Part shown: one piece after another, positions 16,491 to 25,352 of the stretch | Layout: each line of letters begins with the position of its first letter | How positions within the stretch are numbered: position 1 is the stretch's first letter | Origin: Paraburkholderia fungorum | GTDB taxonomy: Bacteria; Pseudomonadota; Gammaproteobacteria; Burkholderiales; Burkholderiaceae | Reading direction: 5' to 3' | DNA: 64,000 nt | Assembly: GCF_902833645.1 (NCBI RefSeq) | Contig: NZ_CADFGE010000020.1 | Coordinates: 62,001 to 126,000, forward strand | Program-made: the position numbers and the translations under genes | The notes under the pieces: generated by a model | Seen by the model: only the letters and a program-made list of their open reading frames with translations | Databases searched by the model: none | Told to the model about the DNA's origin: nothing

Positions 16491-17066
16491 TTAGCCTCGT
16501 TGCGCCACTTTGAGGATGGTCGGGTGCGAAACGGCATACTCCCTTGCCAGTCCACGGGCCGAAGCGCCTGCCACCAGTTTCTGCCGAATCACGGCCTTTT
16601 GTTCTGGCGTCAGGGCGTCCTTGCGCCCCAACTTCTTGCCCTCGGCCTTCGCACGTGCCAGCCCGGCGTGTGTGCGCTCGATGAGCAAGTCGCGTTCGAA
16701 CTGCGAAACGGCGGCGAGCACCGTCATGTGTAGCTTGCCGGATGCGCTGGTCAGATCGACTCCTTTGAGCGCCAGGCAATGCACACGGACACCCAGCACG
16801 GCCAGCCGATCAATGGTTGCGACCACGTCGGTCGTATTGCGACCCAGCCGGTCCAGCTTGGTTACAACCAGCGTGTCGCCCTCGTCCAACCGTTCCAGCA
16901 GCTTTGAGAAGCCGGGGCGCTCCGCAGCGGGCACGCTGCCCGAAATCGTCTCCGCGACCGTATGGCGCGGAAGGACGGCAATCCCGGCCGCTTTGGTTTC
17001 GAGTAGCTGATTGTCGGTGGTCTGCTCGGCCGTGGACACGCGAGCATAGAGGAACGTGCGGGGCAT
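16491..17066 (-). CDS. Serine recombinase (Tn3-resolvase/DNA-invertase type)
   Basis: A 191-residue protein with the complete resolvase signature. It opens TFLYARVSTAEQTTDNQ with catalytic Ser11, then has GDTLVVTKLDRLGRNTTDVV and VSQFERDLLIERTHAGLARA. The end is a helix-turn-helix (ARGLAREYAVSHPTILKVA). It is clearly different from the recombinase at 11109 and closer to Tn3-type resolvases and Pin-like invertases. It sits alone inside the island with no transposase beside it. It could be a relic of a transposon or act on the island itself. Confidence 0.9.
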   Translation of the reverse strand: MPRTFLYARVSTAEQTTDNQLLETKAAGIAVLPRHTVAETISGSVPAAERPGFSKLLERLDEGDTLVVTKLDRLGRNTTDVVATIDRLAVLGVRVHCLALKGVDLTSASGKLHMTVLAAVSQFERDLLIERTHAGLARAKAEGKKLGRKDALTPEQKAVIRQKLVAGASARGLAREYAVSHPTILKVAQRG

Positions 17067-17142
17067 GGCTTCCTCACGGTAAACAAACGTGAAAATCTAT
17101 CTAAGCCAGCTGATACCCAGACACTCGGGGTAGCCACAGTCT

Positions 17143-17826
17143 TCAATGACTTGTTGAGGCGGTAGCGGGAACGGACGCATTATTCGAATCTGGTTGCAGA
17201 CATGTGGCGGGGGCTGCCGGTAACCCATGAGCAGAGGAATGTGGCGCTTGCACGTCGCCATCAACGCGTGCGCCGTTGGTAGCAAAGTACGCAACGCCAC
17301 TCATAACGAGCAGGACGATAAATATACCGCCGTAAAACACGTGCTCCTTGCCAGAACTATGAAGCTCCCAGCGACCTAGCAGCTTAACCGGGCTATTCTC
17401 GCCGATGGTAGCCGTCAGTGACGCGGCGTCCAACCGTTTGTCGCCTTCGCTATCGGTAAGTCCGGCCGCCGCTAACCGCTTGGATAGAAGCTTCTCCACC
17501 GTCAGCCCGTGTTTCACGGCTCCTAGTAGGAGCGGATGGTACCAATAGCGATCCATGAAATAAAACGCACTCCAGATGAACGCACCGGCGAGAAAAATTA
17601 TAGACGTCACTGCTATGTGATGACCAAACGCAGTGATTTGATAATTTTCCTTGATCGAGACACCTACCCCTCCGACAAACGCAGACAGGAGCAAGATGGA
17701 GAAATTCCGGATACGCAGCTGGATATCGTTGAAATGCATCTGCACATCGATCGTCTTCTCCCATATCGTCAGCAAGGCGTCGTAGTTATTCCCAGCCGTC
17801 ATTTGTTGTTCTTGCGTTTGCGCCAT
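17143..17826 (-). CDS. Membrane protein of unknown function
   Basis: A 227-residue protein with a cytoplasmic helix (YDALLTIWEKTIDVQMHFND) leading into a transmembrane pair (FSILLLSAFVGGVGVSI, VTSIIFLAGAFIWSAFYFMD). A third membrane helix lies near 175-195 (VFYGGIFIVLLVMSGVAYF) and a low-complexity Ala/Ser/Pro tail follows. The layout resembles small SLATT- or RipA-like membrane proteins found in conflict systems, which may act as membrane-damaging effectors; this is shape-based only. It starts 12 bp after the HAD gene and is probably co-transcribed with it. Confidence 0.6.
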   Translation of the reverse strand: MAQTQEQQMTAGNNYDALLTIWEKTIDVQMHFNDIQLRIRNFSILLLSAFVGGVGVSIKENYQITAFGHHIAVTSIIFLAGAFIWSAFYFMDRYWYHPLLLGAVKHGLTVEKLLSKRLAAAGLTDSEGDKRLDAASLTATIGENSPVKLLGRWELHSSGKEHVFYGGIFIVLLVMSGVAYFATNGARVDGDVQAPHSSAHGLPAAPATCLQPDSNNASVPATASTSH

Positions 17827-17838
17827 TGTGAGGAACTC

Positions 17839-18684
17839 TCAAAAAAATTGGAGTATCTGTGAATAAGTGGTAATCGTATGAAACGCAGATGTATTCAGTT
17901 CTGTTCGATTCTCCGCCATCGCGCGCTCCGCTTCCACCTCCTCCGGGGTCCAATGTGTCACCCGCCTAAGCAAGTTGTACGATTTGACAGCGGATTTGAC
18001 ATGGTCAGCGCCCGCCGAGAACCAGGCGCAATCAACGCCAGCATCGAGAGCCATACGAATATCTTTGGTTTTGCTATCGCCGACATAAAAACAGTCTCTA
18101 GGCAAGAGGTCCAATTCGGCGATAATTTGATGCAACGTTTCAGCGCGCGGCTTCTTGAAGCGAGCGGGGAGTTCTATGGTCTGAGTGTGCAGCAAATTGT
18201 GACTGTGCGAATAACCAACCGGCAGCTCGTGATCAACAGGACAGTAAAGCCGGTCTATCAAACCGTCTAATCCGAGTTGAACGATGCGATAGCTGGAGTA
18301 ATACAGCTTAGACTCGGAAAAACCGATCACAAGTATCCCGCGTTCCTTAAGTAGAGTAAGGGTATCAAGGACATGCGGATATAGCTGCAGAGTTCTGCCG
18401 CGCGCCAAGCGATACGCCTCAATGGCGGGTGCCATAGTGGACCTCAACTTCTCGCCCTCTCCGAACTTGGCCCTCAGCGAGGGCAACGACTCAAGCAAGA
18501 AGGCGTACTCCGAAGTACCGTGCTGCTGGTGTATTGCTCGCGCTTCTCTCATCAGTTGACCAGGCGAAACACCGGAGATTTCAATGACCTCACACATCAT
18601 CGCGGTGAAGGACTGGTACCACATCGCAAACCAGTCGAATATCGTATTGTCGATGTCTGTGATTAGTGCTCGTTTGATGCTCAT
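17839..18684 (-). CDS. HAD-superfamily hydrolase
   Basis: A 281-residue protein. Motif I is DIDNTIFDW with nucleophile Asp10 and acid/base Asp12; motif II is GFSESK; a lysine lies in FKKPRAETLHQII; motif IV is CFYVGDSKTKDI. All catalytic parts of a haloacid-dehalogenase-type phosphatase are present, with a helical cap between residues 20 and 110. The substrate is unknown. It precedes the membrane protein gene by 12 bp. The pairing of a phosphatase with a membrane protein suggests a nucleotide- or metabolite-linked switch, but nothing in the sequence proves it. Confidence 0.8.
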   Translation of the reverse strand: MSIKRALITDIDNTIFDWFAMWYQSFTAMMCEVIEISGVSPGQLMREARAIHQQHGTSEYAFLLESLPSLRAKFGEGEKLRSTMAPAIEAYRLARGRTLQLYPHVLDTLTLLKERGILVIGFSESKLYYSSYRIVQLGLDGLIDRLYCPVDHELPVGYSHSHNLLHTQTIELPARFKKPRAETLHQIIAELDLLPRDCFYVGDSKTKDIRMALDAGVDCAWFSAGADHVKSAVKSYNLLRRVTHWTPEEVEAERAMAENRTELNTSAFHTITTYSQILQFF

Positions 18685-18866
18685 TCGTCTGTCCTGTCGG
18701 GAAAAGGGCCGTAAGCAACTCGCTCACAGAGCGACACAGGTACAAGTCTATTGCCATTGCGAGCAATGCGTGCGAGGATGCCGCCATCGGCGCGGGAGAC
18801 AGGCACTGCGCGTTGTAGCCCTCGTGGTTTGTGCGCGGAATGTCTCTCGTTGCTGATGCGCGTCCC

Positions 18867-19811
18867 CTAAGCGTTGCCAAGGATGTCTTTGCGTCGTCTA
18901 GGTTCATACACGGTATGGAAGCTATATTTCGCTAAACCTCCATTCCCGGCATGCCTGCGCAAGATGACTTTGACTACCCCCGTTTGCCTGAACGAAAAAC
19001 TCACTACCGCGATAGCGTAAACATATTCGACGGGGTCGCCTTTTGCAGGGCGAATTTCTTTGAGGTCTTTCTCTTCGGTAGACGAGATGATTCGTTTGGC
19101 CACGCCCAGTAGCTGGAAGGATTGAAGAACGACCAATCGTTTGCGCTGCGGACGTGTGATGTGCCGCCAACCATCTCGCGAAAACTGAACCAACGGACCG
19201 CCTTTCGCAAGCCCAACCCCCAAAGCAAGTTCGCCAGTGTAGTACTGCCGAGCTGCTCGCTGAACGTGGAGTTCCTGAGGGCTTTTCTTTCCGGCCACGG
19301 AAACGCGCTCGGTGAGATACGAAAAGTCTGTCGCCTTCGCGACCAAGCGACGCATCAGCATGTCGCGATACAGCGTACCGCAAAGGGCCGCAACTTTCTT
19401 TCGCGCAGAAGCATTAAACAATTGCTCGCTTGGAACCACCGCCTGCGCTTTAGTCAAAACTCCCGGCGCGCGAAGATCGACCCAAGTCGCTACAAGAGTT
19501 TTTGCGTGCACATGCACCATGATTGCTGCTCCAACAACCCTTCGCCACCGCTCGAAATTCATCTTCAACTTCTCGGCCGCAATGGGAACTGAGGTTTTGC
19601 CGCCCACCCCAGGATTTTTGCTAGTGCATTTCACTTGAACGAAGACGATCTGGCCAGTAGGAACGCCGCCGGACTCGAGAAAAATCAGCCCGTCAACGCC
19701 GTCATCATGTTGACTTTCAAGCTGCTGCCAACGACCTCTCCATTCTTGCAATACCACGCGCTCGACAACGTTAATGCCCAACTGCCCCGTTCTTTGGGTT
19801 TCCATGCTCAT
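18867..19811 (-). CDS. DUF4365-domain protein, probable nuclease-fold
   Basis: A 314-residue protein. The N terminus has the DUF4365 pattern: TGQLGINVVERVVLQEWRGR, QHDDGVDGLIFLESGG and IVFVQVKCTSKNPG. The D-G-x-D then Q-V-K order matches a PD-(D/E)XK nuclease core. The C-terminal half is unassigned. DUF4365 proteins are common in defence islands and next to restriction-like genes. It stands 182 bp upstream of the HAD gene and 45 bp downstream of the next minus-strand gene, so it could share that gene's promoter. Confidence 0.75.
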   Translation of the reverse strand: MSMETQRTGQLGINVVERVVLQEWRGRWQQLESQHDDGVDGLIFLESGGVPTGQIVFVQVKCTSKNPGVGGKTSVPIAAEKLKMNFERWRRVVGAAIMVHVHAKTLVATWVDLRAPGVLTKAQAVVPSEQLFNASARKKVAALCGTLYRDMLMRRLVAKATDFSYLTERVSVAGKKSPQELHVQRAARQYYTGELALGVGLAKGGPLVQFSRDGWRHITRPQRKRLVVLQSFQLLGVAKRIISSTEEKDLKEIRPAKGDPVEYVYAIAVVSFSFRQTGVVKVILRRHAGNGGLAKYSFHTVYEPRRRKDILGNA

Positions 19812-19855
19812 CGTTGTTATATCCCCGCGATAGTGTCCGACCGGTACCTAAAGAA

Positions 19856-20482
19856 CTAACGCCCGGACGCCAAACCCAATTGGACTTCGGGCATCTCCGG
19901 CAGCCTCGACCGGTAGCGGGCGTTGAGATTACGTATACGCATGAAGTCAACGTTCGAATACGTATTCGGTAGCATCGCTTGTCCGGTCCAAGGTGAGCGG
20001 CGCAACGGCATCATGTCCTTGACCAGCTTGGGCGTCGAATAGCGGCCCGCCCAGGTGGCAAAAATCTCCAGTTGTTCGCAAAGAGTCGCCTCATCGCCTG
20101 TCAGTTCGACGCCCGCGAGTACAGCAATGTCACTCAGTCGATGACTCCAGAGCCGCTTGGCAATAGCTTTGTCCTCGCTCTCCAAGCTCTCTTGGACTTC
20201 CTTCCGAGAGAGTGCGATACCCTTAAAGAGCACCTCCGTCGCAAGCGCACCGAGCATCATTGCGTTTGCTCCAATTTCCGGGATACGCGGCACAGGAGCG
20301 CCCGCGCTTTTCACAGCCCGCCTGATGTTATCCCCGAGATCGCGAGTATGTTGTTCCGCAAGGATATTGAACGAGCGCATGAGGGAGTCCGAATCGGCGG
20401 CCCACACGCGTGGGTCAACCTTAAGCAGCTCGAACTGCTGACTCCAGTACTCCACCGACTCGTCTTTTTCGTCGTCGAACAT
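19856..20482 (-). CDS. Hypothetical protein at the tRNA-side edge of the island
   Basis: About 208 residues. ATG at 20482 is chosen because a GGAG lies 8 bases before it; a GTG at 20491 is in frame but too close to that site. The product begins MFDDEKDESVEYWSQQFELL and is mainly helical, with LATEVLFKGIALSRKEVQES in the middle, reminiscent of HEPN-like helical proteins, but the RxxxxH motif is not seen. No family is assigned. It is the first minus-strand gene after the tRNA-Ser terminator and may begin the DUF4365 transcript. Confidence 0.6.
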   Translation of the reverse strand: MFDDEKDESVEYWSQQFELLKVDPRVWAADSDSLMRSFNILAEQHTRDLGDNIRRAVKSAGAPVPRIPEIGANAMMLGALATEVLFKGIALSRKEVQESLESEDKAIAKRLWSHRLSDIAVLAGVELTGDEATLCEQLEIFATWAGRYSTPKLVKDMMPLRRSPWTGQAMLPNTYSNVDFMRIRNLNARYRSRLPEMPEVQLGLASGR

Positions 20483-20603
20483 AGTAGACACTCCAATTCC
20501 AAATCGTTTTGGTCACCGCAGCGACCGCTAGAGCGCTGCCGATCAAGCCCGGGTTCGCGCTCCGTCAGCTTAAATGATTTGATAGTCGTTTCGTGAGCTG
20601 GAA

Positions 20604-20644
20604 AAACAAAAAGCCGCTGAATCCTTTTAGATTCAACGGCTTAT
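20604..20644 (-). terminator. Rho-independent terminator of tRNA-Ser
   Basis: On the minus strand, AAGCCGTTGAATC pairs with GATTCAGCGGCTT (one mismatch) across a short AAAAG-type loop, followed by a TTTTTGTTTTT tract. It lies 10 bp past the tRNA 3' end. Confidence 0.8.
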
Positions 20645-20654
20645 CATTCATATC

Positions 20655-20745
20655 TGGCGGAGAGACGGGGATTCGAACCCCGGATAGGTTATTAACCTAT
20701 ACACGCTTTCCAGGCGTGCGACTTAAACCGCTCATCCATCTCTCC
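20655..20745 (-). tRNA. tRNA-Ser (anticodon GGA)
   Basis: The minus strand reads a 91-nt tRNA including an encoded CCA. The acceptor arms GGAGAGA and TCTCTCC pair, the anticodon arm is CGCCTGGAAAGCG with anticodon GGA, and the T arm is GGGGTTCGAATCCCC. The long variable arm (ATAGGTTAATAACCTAT) is typical of class II tRNAs such as Ser. A terminator follows. It marks the border between the accessory island and the core; tRNA genes are common integration sites, but no repeated tRNA end was found across the island. Confidence 0.95.
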
Positions 20746-20805
20746 GGCGGGGAGCCGAATTATAGCAAACTTCGCGCCCTGCGCCACACCCATGCGCAAA
20801 CCCGC

Positions 20806-22824
20806 CTAAGGATGCCGGATGTAGTCCACCAGCGCCCTCGTATAAGCGTCCGGTTTCCGGTCGATCAGACTCACACCGATCGCCACCAGAAACCCTGCCG
20901 GCACGCCGAACACGCCGGAGCTGATCGGCTCGATCCCAAACCACCGCGCGCCGGCAAAGCCAGTCATCTGCGTAAAGAACGGATACGTCGAGACGATGTA
21001 GTAAATGCACACCACCAGCCCCGCCACCATGCCCGCCACGGCCCCAAGCCGCGTGGTGCGTTTCCAGAACACGCCCAGCACCAGCACCGGAAACAGACTC
21101 GAAGCCGCCAGCGAAAACGCCGCGCCCACCAGAAACAGAATATTCCCCGTATTCAGCGAAGCCACATACGACGCGAACAGCGCCACCCCCAGCAACAGAA
21201 TCTTCGAGATCGTCACGCGCCGCTGGCTCGATGCCGCCGGATCGATCATGTGATAGTAGACGTCGTGCGACAACGCATTGGCGATCGTCAGCAGCAAACC
21301 ATCGGCGGTCGAGAGCGCCGCGGCCAGCGCACCGGCCGCGATCAGCCCCGACATCACATACGGCAGCCCGGCGATCTCGGGCGCGGCGAGCACCACCATA
21401 TCCGGCTGCATCTGAATCTCGCTCCAGCGCACCATGCCGTCGCCATTCGTATCGGCGAGGCTGATCAGACTCGGTTCGACCTTGCGCCACTGCGTAAGCC
21501 ACTGCGGCAAATCGGCAAAGTGGTGACCCACCAGATTAGTCAATATCTCGTACTTGATCAGCACGGCCAGCACAGGCGCCGTCAGATAAAACAGCGCGAC
21601 GAAGAACAACGTCCAGCCGACCGAGCGTCGCGCGGAAGCCACCGAAGTCGTGGTGTTGTAGCGCGTCAGGATGTGCGGCAGGCTCGCCGTGCCAAGTGAC
21701 AGGCACAGCAGCAGCGACAGGAAATTGCGCTCATGGGTGCGCCGGTCCTCTTCGCTCGAAGCGGGAAACGGCTCGTGCATCGGCACCGGCGCGGCCGCGC
21801 GCGTCAGCATCTCGTCGCGGCGCTGAGTCCAGACGATCTGCGCAGCGGCGGCGTCGCGTGGAAACTGCTCGAGCGATCTTTCACGCTCCTTGATCTCGCG
21901 TAATGGACCATTGTGGCGACGCAAGTCCGCGACTTCCTGCATGAGGCGCAGTTTCTCGTCAACGAACGATTGCGGCAGCGTATCGAGCCGCATCTGCATC
22001 AGATCGGCACGCCGCCGATAGTCGTCGCGTACGGTCTGCTCGAGCGGCGCCTCGCGCACCTGCTTCTCGAGACCTTCGACGCGCGCCATCAAGCGCCCGT
22101 AGTTGAACTGCGGCACCCAGCCGAGGCCATCCTTATGCGCGATCATCGACACGGGAATCAGAATCGCCGCGATCAGGATGATGTATTGCGCGACCTGAGT
22201 CCACGTCACGGCACGCATGCCACCCAGAAACGAGCACACGAGAATCCCCGCGAGCCCGCAGAAAATGCCGACCGCGAAATCCACGCCGATAAAACGCGTC
22301 GCAATCAGGCCGACACCCTGAATCTGCGCAACCAGGTAAACGAACGAGCACAGGATCGCCGCTAACGCAGCGAGTCCGCGCACCGCGTTGCTCGAAAAGC
22401 GCGTGCCGAGAAAGTCGGGAATCGTGTAGCGCGCGAGCTTGCGCACGTACGGTGCGAGCAGAAATGCGACGAGGCAATAGCCGCCGGTCCAACCCATCAG
22501 GTACGCGAGACCGTCGTAGCCGGTCGCATAGAGGGACCCGGCAAGGCCAATGAACGACGCCGCGGATAACCAGTCAGCCGCAGTCGCCATGCCGTTGAAG
22601 AAGGACGGTACGCGCCGCCCGGCCACGTAGTATTCGACGAGGTCGGAGGTGCGCGACAGCAAGCCTATCACCGCATACACCGCGATCGGCACGAACAGGA
22701 ACACATAGCCAATCCATACGCCAGGCCCGGTCGTCCGCTCGATACGCCACATCACGTAGATGAAAAGCAGGAAGCCGAGCGTATAAAGCGCGTAGGAGCG
22801 GATCAGGCGGTTCGTGAGCTTCAT
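20806..22824 (-). CDS. Sodium:solute symporter, large subunit (acetate-permease-like)
   Basis: About 672 residues from ATG at 22824. It has the SSS-family arrangement of about 13 membrane helices, with AGRRVPSFFNGMATAADWLS and GLAGSLYATGYDGLAYLMGW near the N terminus and ALAAALSTADGLLLTIANAL later. An unusually long charged loop (about residues 240-380, partly coiled-coil) interrupts the core, as in the subfamily that pairs with a DUF4212 small subunit. It probably imports a small monocarboxylate such as acetate with sodium. The DUF4212 gene ends 4 bp before its start, and acs lies just upstream, supporting an acetate-use unit. Confidence 0.85.
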   Translation of the reverse strand: MKLTNRLIRSYALYTLGFLLFIYVMWRIERTTGPGVWIGYVFLFVPIAVYAVIGLLSRTSDLVEYYVAGRRVPSFFNGMATAADWLSAASFIGLAGSLYATGYDGLAYLMGWTGGYCLVAFLLAPYVRKLARYTIPDFLGTRFSSNAVRGLAALAAILCSFVYLVAQIQGVGLIATRFIGVDFAVGIFCGLAGILVCSFLGGMRAVTWTQVAQYIILIAAILIPVSMIAHKDGLGWVPQFNYGRLMARVEGLEKQVREAPLEQTVRDDYRRRADLMQMRLDTLPQSFVDEKLRLMQEVADLRRHNGPLREIKERERSLEQFPRDAAAAQIVWTQRRDEMLTRAAAPVPMHEPFPASSEEDRRTHERNFLSLLLCLSLGTASLPHILTRYNTTTSVASARRSVGWTLFFVALFYLTAPVLAVLIKYEILTNLVGHHFADLPQWLTQWRKVEPSLISLADTNGDGMVRWSEIQMQPDMVVLAAPEIAGLPYVMSGLIAAGALAAALSTADGLLLTIANALSHDVYYHMIDPAASSQRRVTISKILLLGVALFASYVASLNTGNILFLVGAAFSLAASSLFPVLVLGVFWKRTTRLGAVAGMVAGLVVCIYYIVSTYPFFTQMTGFAGARWFGIEPISSGVFGVPAGFLVAIGVSLIDRKPDAYTRALVDYIRHP

Positions 22825-22828
22825 CGGC

Positions 22829-23221
22829 TCAGCTTCCGCGCGCGGTGGGCGCACGGGAATCGGCACCGGTGCTGCCTGGGTTGCTGGCACTCGCATCCGC
22901 ATCGAAAGCGCGTTGCAGACGGCGGTCGGCGCGCTGCATGAGCACGATATACACGACGATCAACGCGACGTAGATCAGAATCGCCCCTTGCGCACCGAAA
23001 TAGAACGGCAATCTGAAACCGATGAAGCGCACCTGATCCAACGCCGGCGCCACCAGCGGCAAAACGAACGACACCACAAAGCCGACCGTCATCAACGCCG
23101 CGATCAACGCAAGATTGAAGCGCCAGTACTTCTGATGCGCGCGCGCCATCGCAGCCGAGACCGCAGGCGGTTCGGGTACGGGATTGATCGTAGCGTGAGA
23201 GGTGTGGTGCGGCACGGCCAT
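22829..23221 (-). CDS. DUF4212 small subunit of the sodium:solute symporter
   Basis: About 130 residues from ATG at 23221 (opening MAVPHHTSH); the open frame continues upstream into acs but without coding character. It has a conserved block HQKYWRFNLALIAALMTVGF and two membrane helices (the first there, the second around GAQGAILIYVALIVVYIVLM), ending RADRRLQRAFD. DUF4212 proteins are the small partners of this symporter class. The gene sits between acs and the large subunit with a 4-bp gap to the latter. The poly-Ala/Ser tail is probably disordered. Confidence 0.85.
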   Translation of the reverse strand: MAVPHHTSHATINPVPEPPAVSAAMARAHQKYWRFNLALIAALMTVGFVVSFVLPLVAPALDQVRFIGFRLPFYFGAQGAILIYVALIVVYIVLMQRADRRLQRAFDADASASNPGSTGADSRAPTARGS

Positions 23222-23233
23222 GCGCCTATGTAT

Positions 23234-23280
23234 CAAAAAGCCACCGGGCAGGCAATCGGGATTGTCCGCGCAGTGGCTTT
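23234..23280 (-). terminator. Terminator/attenuator between acs and the symporter genes
   Basis: AAAGCCAC and GTGGCTTT pair across about 30 bases, and on the minus strand the second arm runs into GTGGCTTTTTGAT. It would end or partly reduce acs transcription before the DUF4212 gene. Confidence 0.6.
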
Positions 23281-23369
23281 GACGGCCTGACGTGAGTGGT
23301 CGACACCTGGGTTCAGACAAAGGCGCATCGTTCGACACACCCTTGCTGCACACCCTGGCAAACCTCAGC

Positions 23370-25352
23370 TCAGAGCGACTCGCCGAGCTGATCGAGAATC
23401 GCCGGGTTCTCCAGCGTCGAGACGTCCTGAGTGATTTCCTCGCCCTTCGCAAGCGAGCGCAACAGGCGGCGCATGATCTTGCCCGAACGCGTCTTCGGCA
23501 GGTTCTCGCCGAAGCGGATGTCCTTCGGCTTGGCAATCGGACCGATTTCCTTAGCAACCCAGGCACGCAGTTCGTTGGCGAGCTTCACCGCTTCCTCGCC
23601 TTCAGGACGCGCGCGCTTGAGCACCACGAAGGCACACACGGCTTCGCCGGTCGTCGCATCGGGACGGCCCACCACGGCCGCTTCCGCCACGATCGGGTTC
23701 GACACCAGCGCCGATTCGATCTCCATCGTGCCGAGACGGTGGCCGGACACGTTGAGCACATCGTCGATGCGGCCCATGATCGTGAAGTAGCCGGTCTCCT
23801 TGTCCCGCACCGCGCCGTCGCCGGCGAGATAGAGCTTGCCGCCGAGCTCTTCGGGGAAATAGCTCTTCTGGTAGCGGTCCGGATCGCCCCACACATTGCG
23901 CAGCATCGACGGCCATGGACGCTTCACCACCAGAATGCCGCCCTGCCCGTTCGGCACGTCCTGCCCGGTTTCATCGACTACCGCCGCCATGATGCCCGGC
24001 AGCGGCAGCGTGCACGAACCCGGCACCAGGGGCGTGGCCCCCGGCAGCGGCGTGATCATGTGACCGCCGGTTTCGGTTTGCCACCACGTATCGACGATCG
24101 GGCAACGGCCGCCGCCGACGTTCTCGTGATACCACACCCATGCTTCCGGATTGATCGGCTCGCCGACCGTGCCGATAATGCGCAGCGTCGACAGGTCGTA
24201 GCTCTTCGGATGAACTTTCTCGTCCGCTTCTGCGGCCTTGATCAGCGAGCGGATCGCCGTGGGCGCGGTATAGAACAGCGTGACCTTGTGCTTCGCGATC
24301 ATGTCCCAGAAGCGGCCGGCGTTCGGATAGGTCGGCACGCCTTCGAACACGACCTGGGTGCCGCCGAGCGTCAACGGTCCATACGTGATGTAGCTGTGGC
24401 CAGTAATCCAGCCGATGTCGGCGGTACACCAGAACACGTCCGTCGGCTTCCAGTCGAAGGTCCACTTCATGGTCTGCGCGGCCCACAGCAGATAGCCGCC
24501 GGTGCTGTGCTGCACACCCTTCGGCTTGCCGGTCGAGCCCGACGTGTACAGAATGAAAAGCGGATGCTCGGCGCCGACCCATTCAGGCGCGCATTGATCC
24601 GATTCGGCCTGCGTGAGCTCGTGCATCCACAGATCGCGGCTGTCGTCCCACGCGATCTTGCCACCGGTACGCTTGTAGACGATCACGCTCTTCACCGCAT
24701 CGCAGCCGCCCATGGCGATGGCTTCGTCGGCGATGTTTTTCAGCGGCAATGCTTTGCCGCCGCGCATCTGTTCGTCGGACGTGACGAGCGCCACCGCGCC
24801 CACGTCCACCAGCCGCTCATTGAGCGACTTCGACGAGAAGCCGCCGAACACCACCGAATGCGTCGCGCCGATCCGTGCGCAGGCCTGCATCGCGACAATG
24901 CCTTCGATCGACATCGGCATATAGATCACGACGCGATCGCCCTTCTTCACGCCGCGCTTCTTCAACGCATTCGCAAAACGCGACACGCGTTGCAGCAGAT
25001 CGTTATAGGTGACGTTGGTGACAGTGCCGTCGTCGGCTTCGAAGACGATCGCAACGCGCTCGCCATTGCCGGCTTCGACATGACGGTCGATGCTGTTATA
25101 CGACGCGTTCAACTGGCCGTCTTCGAACCAGGTATAGAAAGGCGCCTTCGATTCGTCGAGCACCTTGCTGAAGGGTTTGTTCCAGCTTAGCGTCTCGCGA
25201 GCGAGGCGCCCCCAGAAACCCTCGTAATCGCGTTCCGCTTCGGCGGCCAGCGCCCGGTACGCATCCATGCCGGAGATCGTCGCACCAGCCGCTGCTTCAG
25301 CGGAGGGCGGGAAAACACGGCGTTCCTGAAGAACCGATTCAATCGCAGACAT
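23370..25352 (-). CDS. acs: Acetyl-CoA synthetase (AMP-forming)
   Basis: A 660-residue enzyme starting MSAIESVLQERRVFPPSAEA at ATG 25352, preceded by AAGGGG. It activates acetate to acetyl-AMP and then acetyl-CoA in the cytoplasm. The phosphate-binding loop YTSGSTGKPKGV (about residue 270), the DVFWCTADIGWITGHSY block, the hinge region TGYFTIMGRIDDVLNVSGHR and the catalytic/acetylation Lys625 in TRSGKIMRRLLR are all present. Length and motif order are standard for Acs. The downstream symporter genes probably supply acetate. No truncation or unusual residue is seen. Confidence 0.97.
   Translation of the reverse strand: MSAIESVLQERRVFPPSAEAAAGATISGMDAYRALAAEAERDYEGFWGRLARETLSWNKPFSKVLDESKAPFYTWFEDGQLNASYNSIDRHVEAGNGERVAIVFEADDGTVTNVTYNDLLQRVSRFANALKKRGVKKGDRVVIYMPMSIEGIVAMQACARIGATHSVVFGGFSSKSLNERLVDVGAVALVTSDEQMRGGKALPLKNIADEAIAMGGCDAVKSVIVYKRTGGKIAWDDSRDLWMHELTQAESDQCAPEWVGAEHPLFILYTSGSTGKPKGVQHSTGGYLLWAAQTMKWTFDWKPTDVFWCTADIGWITGHSYITYGPLTLGGTQVVFEGVPTYPNAGRFWDMIAKHKVTLFYTAPTAIRSLIKAAEADEKVHPKSYDLSTLRIIGTVGEPINPEAWVWYHENVGGGRCPIVDTWWQTETGGHMITPLPGATPLVPGSCTLPLPGIMAAVVDETGQDVPNGQGGILVVKRPWPSMLRNVWGDPDRYQKSYFPEELGGKLYLAGDGAVRDKETGYFTIMGRIDDVLNVSGHRLGTMEIESALVSNPIVAEAAVVGRPDATTGEAVCAFVVLKRARPEGEEAVKLANELRAWVAKEIGPIAKPKDIRFGENLPKTRSGKIMRRLLRSLAKGEEITQDVSTLENPAILDQLGESL

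Noticed and set aside
16491..17066. Transposon Tn3 fragment
   Set aside because: Only a resolvase gene is present; no transposase piece or 38-bp terminal repeats were found around it.
23292..25190. 632-codon plus-strand frame opposite acs
   Set aside because: It is the antisense shadow of acs, rich in His/Arg as high-G+C shadows are, and acs has every expected motif.
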